NCBI RefSeq assembly: GCF_000002075.1
Contig: NW_004797536.1
Location: forward strand, 64,360 to 94,359
Source: Aplysia californica
Taxonomy: Eukaryota > Mollusca > Gastropoda > Aplysiida > Aplysiidae
DNA: 30,000 bases
Direction: 5' to 3'
Part shown: piece by piece, positions 1 through 9,200 of the stretch
Layout: each line of letters opens with the position of its first letter
Position numbering within the stretch: position 1 is the stretch's first letter
Made by a program: the position numbers and the translations under genes
The notes under the pieces: model-generated
Told to the model about the DNA's origin: nothing
Seen by the model: only the letters and a program-made list of their open reading frames with translations
Database searches by the model: none

Positions 1-2657
1 CCACCCCCACCCCTCCTACTAACCAACCAACCCCACACATAAATAACGCGTGTCTGGGTCACGAACGACCTCGAAGTATAAAATACACGATAGCGCCGGT
101 TAAGGGTAAATTAATACCAGGGCTGTTCTGGGGGGGTAAATTGTTTGAATTCCAAGAACAAAAGACCGTGTTTGAGATTCTTCAGGTCCCGAAAGATGAA
201 ATAAGCTTATAATGAGCTCAAAAGATGTGCATTTTCACTAACATTAAAGACGGACGGGACCTGTAGTCTCTGCGTAAGAACCCAGTCATGGAGAGACAGA
301 GAAACAAGCGGGTTCTTAAACCAGATTTCAAAGGGCCCAAATCAGCTTTAACACGATGGCTTCCTGTTTTTATTTTATGATGAAATTAAGACCAGTAGAG
401 GGAATATAGAAGTTTTGATTTTCAACAAAACAAAAACAACACAAAAACAATTTGTGAGGGCATGTCTGAGTGGAGTTTGTTGTTTTGGGGCGCAAGTGCA
501 GAACCACAGGCTTCAATTTGAATCTTTACTGCATTGCGGCATTGCCACAAAGCTTTGATAGCATATTTAAACTATAAAACAGCACCAGTCGCAACCTGTT
601 GTAAAGACTAGGAGTAAGATCAGAGAGTCAAAAGTGTATTCATTTAAAGAAAACAAAATTAAGCGCAAGAGGCACACTTTGGATTATTTCATTGCTTGAA
701 GACGGATTCAAGAAAACACACATTTCAATCCATCACAAGGCATGCTGTCACTTTAATCAATAACTGAAAAGTAATAATAATTCCCACTTCATCAGTGTGA
801 AGCTTAAATGTAAATATCTATCCATTTATAATTCATAGGCCTATATTTATACTGCGTACGTATTCATGAGTCTTTGCCAAAGGTGGGGATATCTGCGAAA
901 GGAGTTTTAAAAGCAACCACGACCCATATAAAAACCAATCGTCTATTGAAACTGGTCATGATGCATAGCCTATGGCAAGAAAATAAGTTGAACTTGCTGC
1001 TTAAGCAAATTTATTGATGTGTTTGTTTTAAATCAATTCTTCATAGACAAGTCAAATCATTGGTGGCACAACAGAAAGTGAATAGAAATTTATGTGTACA
1101 ATGCTTGATGGTTTACGATTATTAGCAACATTCTAGAAAGTTAGAAATCTGAAATGTTACTTGTGACCTACCTTTTGCTTATAATAATAATAACATGTTA
1201 ATAGACAACATTTGTATAGTGCAAATCCCTGCTAAACAGCAATAGCAAGCTGCATACATGTGCTTCACAATCTATACTATTACCCCAGCAGACCCGAGAG
1301 CATGCTGAAACAAAACCTCAACTTCCTGGATTATATTAGTTAGTCATCATGGTTATAAATTATAATTTAAAGTGTATTTACCTGTAATACATTCATTCAT
1401 AACATGCCCAATGACCAGTCTGTCTAGTAAAAAATATAATTTGTCGGAAAGCTGTTCAAACGTTCTAGGCCCAGAGAGCAGTTTTTTTTTCAGGAGAGAG
1501 GAATTATTTCATTTTAAAAAAAATAGAACCTACTGTTAAAAATGTATGCATCTTTTCTTGCCTTTTTCAACATTTAAAATTAGAATTTTGACAAAATATT
1601 TCTGGAGACACATACAACTAATACGAGAGATTTTGAAACTGCAACAAAAAAATCATTTAAAAAAATTTTTGGGCTTAGATAAAGTAAAATCTGAACAGCT
1701 GGCCAACGAATTCTTTAGTGGTCTTTTATTTTAATCTAGTTTCTAGTTCAAAATACTCCTTGCAGTTTTACTAAAAGATCATCTCCACTTTTATTTGGTC
1801 AATAGCCATACAGAATTATAGAAACGATATTTTATGATTCCTAGTGTATCTGCCAATTGAGAAATATTACTCGAGAGTATAAAACATCAGTGCTTCAGTA
1901 GCCAAAAAAGTTTCAGTAAAAGGACACTCACATCTTTGCATCTTGAAAATATTTTACGAAGTCACATATGAGTGCAATCAACAGTAGTAACCAATCCACA
2001 GAATACGACTTCATGCTGATATACCCAGAGATCATAAAAAGGAAACACTATATTATAAAAGTGAAGTGTGCTGATAACATTTAAAGTAGATTTATTAATA
2101 TCAGTTACTTCTTGGTTTATTATTGAAGGATGAAAATTATAGATAATCTCAGACTTATAGGTTGAGTTTGTACAACAATTTATTATAATGGTATGAAATG
2201 ATAGGCCTACATGATTTATGATTAAATTTCAGAAAATGGCATTCATTATCAGTCGAAAAGTCAACAAATTTTACGCCAATTTCAATTTTCAAATCTCTCT
2301 ATTCGTTGACAGATTGCAAGAAGTAGCCTGTCTAGGCGTAACCCATTTTGTCAGCCGGTCTCACAAATTAAATATCATGAAAAATTTCCATTTGCGTCCA
2401 TCAGAGAAGATGTGAGGAATAGTACAGAAGCTTTCCAACTCCAGGACAGGTAAAGGTAGGATATTAGCGGAGCTTCGTCCCCAAAAATGGAATGGGGGAG
2501 GATGTGATTCTTTAAAGAATAATTTACAAAAAACCCACAAAAGTTATTATAAAATGGAACCCAACAACGCCCAAGGTGAGGACAAGATAAGTAGGCTACC
2601 TCTGACAATACCAGATGAGTCAAATCACTTGACTGAGTGAAGGCCATCCCTAGTCCC
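1..2657. other. Gene-free stretch
   Basis: I see no convincing exon here. Open frames are short (62-90 codons), low in complexity, and match no family I know. The sequence is AT-rich. Apart from the interspersed repeat at 1191-1310 I find no internal structure. It could be intergenic DNA or part of an intron of a gene lying to the left. Confidence 0.5.
1191..1310 (+). repeat. Interspersed repeat, AGCGCA/ACAGCAA family, copy 1
   Basis: This matches two other places in the window (12945-13028 and 13040-13140) in the same orientation. Shared blocks, in order, are a CATTTGTATAG-like block, a GC(A/G)CA block, the core AACAGCAA, a TTCACAATCTATA or TTTACAATC block, and a CAGCAG(A/T)CCC tail. The common order of blocks across three diverged copies supports one repeat family. 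Similar TATAGCGC...TTTACAA cores are, from memory, common in invertebrate interspersed repeats. I cannot name the class. Confidence 0.5.
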
Positions 2658-2966
2658 TAGATCTAGATGTACACTACTAAATCTAGATTTTTCAGATAAT
2701 CTAGACTCTAGATCTTGTCTAGATCTATGTAATCAAGTCTAGACATTCAAGTTAGAATCCCGAGATCCAAACCCAGTAGAAATTATTTCTTGACTTAAAA
2801 TAGATCGGGCATGATAGGACCTAGAGATCTAGTATTTTTCCTATATATACAGTATAGATATAGATTTCTAGATCTAGAATCTAAATCTAGATCTAGATCT
2901 AGATCTAGATATACTATAGATCTAGCTAGATCTAATCTAGATCTAGATCTAGAATCTAGATCTTGG
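2658..2966. repeat. GATCTA hexamer-rich satellite-like array
   Basis: Imperfect tandem and scattered copies of TCTAGA/GATCTA fill this stretch and are densest at 2865-2962, where the hexamer runs in uninterrupted blocks. Smaller patches of the same motif lie at 4279-4328, 4538-4560 and 4696-4711. The hexamer unit is nearly self-complementary (AGATCT and TCTAGA are palindromes), so the array can fold on itself. An apparent open frame through it, with Arg-Ser-Arg repeats, is a by-product of the repeat. Confidence 0.85.
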
Positions 2967-3279
2967 CTGACAGTAAAATTAGTCCAAGGCCAAGGCTACA
3001 CTGTCTTTGGCTAACAAACAACAAAAACAAAACACAGCTGGGTCATACTCAGACTTAGTTCACACAGAAAACTTGCTTGCAGTGTGAATGACTTCACTTG
3101 GCTTGACAAGAGCGGACTGAGCCAGTTGGTGACTGAAGACTGATCTGATATCCACGCACTCTTCTCCCCCTCTTCTCTTGCTCTTCTCACCCTCCGTATG
3201 GTACTGCTGGCGCTGAACATGGGTCTTTTCATTTTATTTTCTGCAAAAGTGTCCAAAACAGCTGCTGCGTTGGTCTGTC

Positions 3280-3740
3280 AGTTGTATCGGACCATGACGC
3301 GCAGTTAAGGCTTTATTATCCTACCCTACTGTTTCTAAATATAAATAATCACAGAGAGCGTAACCAGTCACAGTCGCTCTGACTGTGTGCGCGTGAATTG
3401 GTCTGTCGCCTTATCTTCTTGTTTCCAGTCCAACATCTTACACTTACAAACAACCTTTGCAGAAGGGCGAAAAACGATTCTGAGAGAGGCCGAGGAGGCA
3501 CTCGAGAGAAAAGAATACATAACAAAGAAATGAATAAAAGGCATTATTTAAAAAAATAAATGTTTCGCCTTACCGTAGTGGCGTAGTCGAAGTCCGGCTA
3601 CCTCTTCGTGTAACGGTGTACGTTTTCCTTTCCACAGTAGTAAACATCTGCCGCTCTTGTTTTTCTTTTTGTGGAAACCAGGGACGAGAACTTCCGTCTT
3701 TGTGTACACAACAATCGAATGCGAGTTTTGTTCCCTGGTG
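3280..3740. promoter_or_regulatory. Candidate promoter and noncoding first exon region for CRLF3
   Basis: The first CRLF3 coding exon begins at a splice acceptor (6273/6274), so a noncoding exon must lie upstream. The best plus-strand donor in reach is TTCCCTG|GTGAGT at 3737/3738, in a stretch with more CpG than its surroundings. An ACTTCCG string (an ETS-like core) lies at about 3690. A minus-strand donor sits only about 160 bp away (3574), so the zone could serve two divergent genes. No transcript evidence is available; this rests on splice-site quality and base composition only. Confidence 0.25.
3574..3647 (-). CDS. Possible first coding exon of a divergent gene
   Basis: On the minus strand an ATG at 3647 opens a frame of 24 codons plus two bases that runs straight into a strong splice donor, CTACG|GTAAGG, at 3574/3573. 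The peptide is rich in Ser, Thr and Arg (it contains TVTRRGSRTSTTPL). That composition is reminiscent of the head domain of intermediate filament proteins, but it is far too short to assign. No matching downstream exon was found between 1 and 3500, so the gene would have to continue outside the window. The ATG context is weak. This may be a chance open frame. Confidence 0.18.
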
Positions 3741-6017
3741 AGTTTTTAAAATGTTGGACCAATCTCGTTAACGAATAAAATAGCATTATAAGACATGACC
3801 GCAGTTTTCGATTGTTGTAGCACAAACAGTTCCAATATATTGGGAAAAAAATTGAATTAATTTTTTAAAATTTGAAATCAGTGATTTATTACTCCTAATT
3901 TATTCCCCTAATTATTGTTATCTCGCTTCTCCAAAACTTGCAGAAGAGTTATATGAAAAGTAGAAACGAGCAGTTGGCATTAATTTCATTGTAAACTCCC
4001 TTTACACGTCTCCCGACACTCGACACAACTGACTTCATGCATCGGTTACCGGGTGAAATAAGAAAGTATGTCTCGTCATGTCAATTTTCTATGTTCTTTT
4101 ATCTTTGGTATACGTGTTAATTTATTTCTGATGATAGATCTCGTGTTGCATTCCTTTGGATAAGATTAGAAAGCCCACAGATCCATATTTCCTTCTTCAA
4201 AACTAAGTTCCTCCCCTCCCCCCTCGTCTTTCATCATCGAGACTTGGAAAGGCGAAGGTAGGAGAAAGTCGTCAACTAAATCTAAGGTCTAGCTAGATTC
4301 TAAGTCTAGAATCTAGATCTAGAAATCTACTCCACACTCCATGCACAGTACTTAACAATTTCTTTATGGAATTAATGTTTCACCATCTTGAATGTTCCAT
4401 TCTTATGAAAGGGTAGAGTGTAGGCCTACTATTAACAAGCACAAGGCCAAGGCCAAGGGTCTCAATATTCCGCTATTTAGCGGGTTTCCGCTAGCTACCG
4501 CCATTACCTCCGCTAAACCACCACTCTCTGTTGATATATCTAGATCTAGATCTAGATTAGGCTTAATCAAAATTGTAATTATTTGGTAAGTGACCCTTAT
4601 TTGAAATGGTCTTCTAAACCCTCAAATTGATATGAAATACGCGCAGCGTATGAAATAACCTTGCTTTGATAAATTGGTGGTTTTTATTTCAGCATTCTAG
4701 ATCTAGATCTATTTGTTAAACAGTGTATTATAATAATAGGGGTCTTGTCTCGCGAATACGGTCTTCTGTCTTGATCTCGCGGATTCCTTAAAAAAAATTC
4801 TGAGTAGAGTTTAAACCCTGGGTGTGCTCTGCAGAAAAATATGTAGCCTATGGATTACAAGGACAAAATTTTATATGATGAGATTGTGATTGATTGAAAA
4901 CAGTTTTTTGGTGAGTTACTTCTTTTACAAAGTCAAGGCCCGGAGCGTGATACTATAAATAAATTAAATTAAATGGTAAATTTTCACGTTCATTCTCGCA
5001 CACAGAGATGCACCGTTTTGGGGGTCGAACTGCAGTATTTTTTGCTGCTGATCACCCATGCAGCCAATAAAACTGTCGCAAATCAATTATTTTCAAGAAA
5101 ATGCCAAACCTAACTCCAAAACATCAAATTATGTAACCCGACAGATTTTGTTTAAACTTCATATGGGGCGTACCCCCTTGAAACCCCCTGATGGGAAGGC
5201 TACAAAGCTCGGATTATGAAAATATTTCAAAAACTATTACTACTAGATCTATTACTTTGCAGCAGAAATGAAGTCAATATATAGCAATAGTTAATTAACT
5301 TTATATCTATGATGATTGGCACTACTCATTAAATTCAAATGCCTCCTGGGTGTTTTCTTTTTCTTTTTGACGGATTACAAGTTTAATTGTGATCTGGTGT
5401 AGAAAGAAAAAAGTTATATTTTAAAGCTATGACTTTCCTCAAGACTCAAGAGTCTTACTGAGACAATCAAACTTTTTAAAAATTTAGCTGAAGTTCTATT
5501 ATAGAGTGATTTCCTAGTGATAAATGGGGTTTAGCTCTAAAATATTCTGACAGATTCTTTAAAAAGTCAGTTCCATTTGCTTACTACGTGCAGTCAGATT
5601 GGGGGTCTCAGGCCTTCAAAATTATATAATCATGTGTATTACAGTGTATCAAATTACCCTCTTTGGGGGTTTGGGACCTAGTTCAATGTGCTCAGGAAAT
5701 ATTTTTATATTTCTCCTGATGAAAAAAAAAGAAGAAAAAATCAATATTTTAATGCCAACTCAACCTCCTAGATGTGAACTGAAAATAATGGTGGGCTCTT
5801 AGTCACTATGTAACTGTTTCTAGTTTAAATGATTTTAAATAACCTGCTTGATTACTGGCATTAGGTCTAACAACTAACAGCTGTGTCCACTTCTTTTCTT
5901 AGTCCTCCTTAAAATTGCCACAAACCCATCCCTTTTGTCTCTTAAAAGAAATACTGAATCAAAGTATCTAACCCCTACCAATTTGGACTGACAGACGACT
6001 TTGACTCTAACCTAAGG
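3741..6017. other. Gene-free stretch, probably CRLF3 5' intron
   Basis: I see no coding exon. It holds three short GATCTA patches (4279-4328, 4538-4560, 4696-4711) and a cluster of CCGCTA/TAGCGG motifs at 4469-4520 that includes a small perfect inverted repeat. If the CRLF3 first exon is near 3700, this is its first intron. Confidence 0.4.
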
Positions 6018-6088
6018 CAGGTGTCACAAACTATGACCCACTGGTCTGGTCTTGTTGCCTACAAAGTCAGTTAATGTAGCCCACCTGA
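6018..6088 (+). mobile_element. hAT-like transposon terminus, relic
   Basis: The stretch begins CAGGTGTCACAAACTATGAC and continues with spaced GCC/CCC blocks ending in ATGTAGCCCACCTGAG. This layout resembles the end of many hAT elements, which read CAGnGGTGTCAAACT followed by repeated GGCCC blocks. No matching opposite end was found. A poly-C/A-rich run follows directly. The call rests on recollection of the family consensus. Confidence 0.3.
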
Positions 6089-6089
6089 G

Positions 6090-6148
6090 GACCCCCCCAA
6101 AAAAAAACAAAAAAAAAACAAAAAAAACAACAAAAAAAAAGAAAAAAT
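6090..6148. repeat. C- and A-rich low-complexity run
   Basis: A run of seven C is followed by blocks of A separated by single C residues. It lies in the intron just upstream of the first CRLF3 coding exon. Confidence 0.9.
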
Positions 6149-6293
6149 CTTGAAATATAATGTGTGTAGCTTGCCTAGGATACACAGCAAGCACTAGCAA
6201 AATTTGATGATATCTTGAAAGTGTAACGCCAGTTTCACAGACCTTAATTGTGTTGTTTTTTGTCCTCCTTCAGATATTTCCCCACCTTCCACA

Positions 6294-9200
6294 ATGACTG
6301 CCGAACTGATTCAAAGTGTTGTGGAAATCATGGATTCTGCGCACAATTATCGCTATGAGTTGGCTGAAGTAAATGACGAGCTCAAATATCTCCAAGATCA
6401 GGTAAAGAAAAAATGACATCTTATGTATATATATACTTTTTGATGACATGAGTTTTCACTTGCTGAGGCTTCTACTACGATCTTGTGAGGGGAGTAGACC
6501 ACTCAGTAGTTTAAGAATACAAATTTTGCAATGATTAAATGCTGAGTGTGAAAATATGTGATGTTTCCCGCTTGGTTGCTTGTGACGCTGTCAGAGGACG
6601 GTTAAGGACCTGTTTCACAACATGCCACACGTTAATGGTGTTTAAATTGAAATTTTGATTCACTTGCATTCACACTATTACATTCACATAAATGTACTCA
6701 CCGTGTTTGTTGTACATTCAAAAATACATTAACCGTCAACTGAATTACAGTATCCCCCAATATTTTGTACAAAGTTCTTACATTTCCATGATGCTTTCAG
6801 CATCATTTGACAGAGTCGGATTGCATTAATTGTCAACTGTCAGACTCTTTAGTCAGGTTTTTACCATTGTATGTGTTTGTGTTATTTTGGTTTATATTGA
6901 ATTACAGTTTTATTTTAAATATTTTGTATAAATTTCCAGATACATGGTTCAAAATGAATTGATGTAATTTTTTTGTCTGCAGATAAATGTCAGCAGCGAT
7001 GCAGCCCATAAACAAGTGGAGACTCACTTTGCTCGTTTGAAAAATGCTGTGGTATCAGCTCTGGACCAGCGACTGGCCGACTTAAAGAACGACATTGAAA
7101 ACATTCGGATAGACGCTTTAAAGCCTCTGGAAGAATGCCAAGCTCTGGTGAATGAAAATCTTGGGTCTGCTGCTGTAGTGATGGACGAAGGCAAGTCTTG
7201 AAAGATACATGTTGCTGTGATTTACGTAATGTAATTGTGCAGTTGTTCGTCTTATGCACCATGATCAGTAACTGAGTAAATCTACACGACACTGTTTTGA
7301 CCTGAAGTTGAAAACTAAAACTGTTGGTTTTGTTCTAGTTTTGAGGTGAAAAATTTTAAAAATGAATTCATTTATTGATTTTCACTCTTAACTGCTTCAA
7401 TGTCAAGACGTGATATTTATAAATTAAAGAGAATTTCCTTCTGTTACAAGAAGTTTTTTCTGCAGCATCTTTCTAGAAAAACTCATGTTGTGAGATAAAG
7501 AAAGGAAATTGTGTTTTTGTAGTTTTTGCTAATGGGCTTTCCAGGTAATGGACTAAACGAATGAAAATATGGTTGATATTGAAAATATCAGAGGAAATAT
7601 TGTTCTCAATATGATGTACTGTTTATGTGTACCGGGTAACATAAATATGAGGCTAGGATCAGAACCAGATAAGTGATTTCTTTACATCTAGAAAAGAGCT
7701 GCACTTTTGGAAAAGCTTTTTTGCTCTTTTAGCACACTCTTGCAGTATCAGTAATGCAAGATTTGTAACTTTGTTTGTGGTACTAATTTGAAATGAGGTG
7801 TAAATAAAATTTGAATTTGTGGATTGATTAAACCAATTTGTACATATATGTTATTTTAGGTGCATCAATACTGGCTGACAATCCAGAAGCCAACTGTGAG
7901 AAGATTGTGAAGTTTAAGGAAAATCCAAAGACCAAAGCTCTTTCGAGGTTTGTCATCTTTTGTGACACAGGTTCATTGGTGATTTGTGTTTGTTGCTCGT
8001 GTTTGTGTTTTTGACATTATCAGTGATGTACCTCAGTATTTTCGTCTGACTTAATTTATTATTTTTTCAATTTTGTTTGTTTGTTTGTTTGTTTGTTTGT
8101 TTGCTATTGTTGTGATTTTGTTGGATTCTGGCCAAATAGATTTTTTCTGTATTATTTAAAATTTCAGTATTCTGTTCACACTATCTGTGTTTGTCAAGAA
8201 GGAATGGATAGGCTTTTGTTTTCTTGTTAAATGGTTGTCTTTGTTTGTGGAAACTTTTACTAGACTACTTTTAGCAGAGTCCAACTACTTATTTTGATAC
8301 TCTTTCAATATTGTCCCTGTTTCAGATGTATCCCTGTGAGTCATATATTGAGTGGGGTTTTTTTTTTGCTCTGTGATTATTGGATCATTGCCGAAAATTA
8401 ACTATTTTTAAAACTTTGTTCTTGCAGTGTCCCTGCCATCCCCACTCCTTCAGAAGTCGCCTGTGTGAATGTGGTTTTGTCTCACGATATTGAGAAGTAT
8501 ATCGAGTCGACTGTGTTATCAGAAGGCCGCATTCTTGCCCGAGCTCCTGTCCAGATCTCTGAAGTTATTGAAAAGCCAGGAGGTCTCTTAGTGAATTGGA
8601 GTGAGGTGAGGTGAATTTAGATTACCTGGTTTAAAAATATGTTGCCAAATTCATTCTATCTTCTGTTTTAACTTGTTATTTACCAAAGACTGAAATTGTC
8701 TTATCACATTGTTATCCTCACTTTACATGAATAAGTTTGATATGAACCCTCCTGCCACACAATTAAACTCGAAAGTCTTCTTCCAAATTAAATCATTGTG
8801 GTAATGTCTCTTGTGAAATGCTGAACGACTGTGACTGTTACTTTAAGAAAAATATTTGATATGTGATATTATTAATGTCTCTTCTTGCCCCCACTCTTAG
8901 TCTCAGCCTTGACACATTAGTAAGTTGGGTTAAAGTGATGACTTTTGTGTTCAATAAAAAAAAAGTTAAATTATAAACATAACAAAAGAAATAGAGTTGG
9001 GAACTGTCTCCTTTCAACCACAGATTGATGAAGAGAGCGACATCACAGAGTTCTGGCTGCAATACGCATCCGGTAATCACAAATCCTCTGACAGTGCAAA
9101 CGCTGTGTACCACACAGCGTATGTGGGGACGTCAGGCTGCTATTTGATCAAGCATCTGCGCACCAACAGTCCCTACACGCTGCGTGTGTGTGGGAGGGGC

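Noticed and set aside
2811-3014. Arg-Ser-rich open frame resembling an RS domain
   Set aside because: It is entirely produced by the GATCTA repeat.
3011-3256. 81-codon minus-strand frame with a TTTTGCAG acceptor and AGG|GTGAGA donor inside
   Set aside because: A microexon is conceivable, but joining it to the candidate exon at 3574-3647 gives an immediate stop, and nothing else supports it.
6596-6738. GACGGTTAA and TTAACCGTC inverted pair considered as a TTAA-type MITE
   Set aside because: Similarity stops after nine bases and the interior beyond the TTAA does not match as inverted ends.
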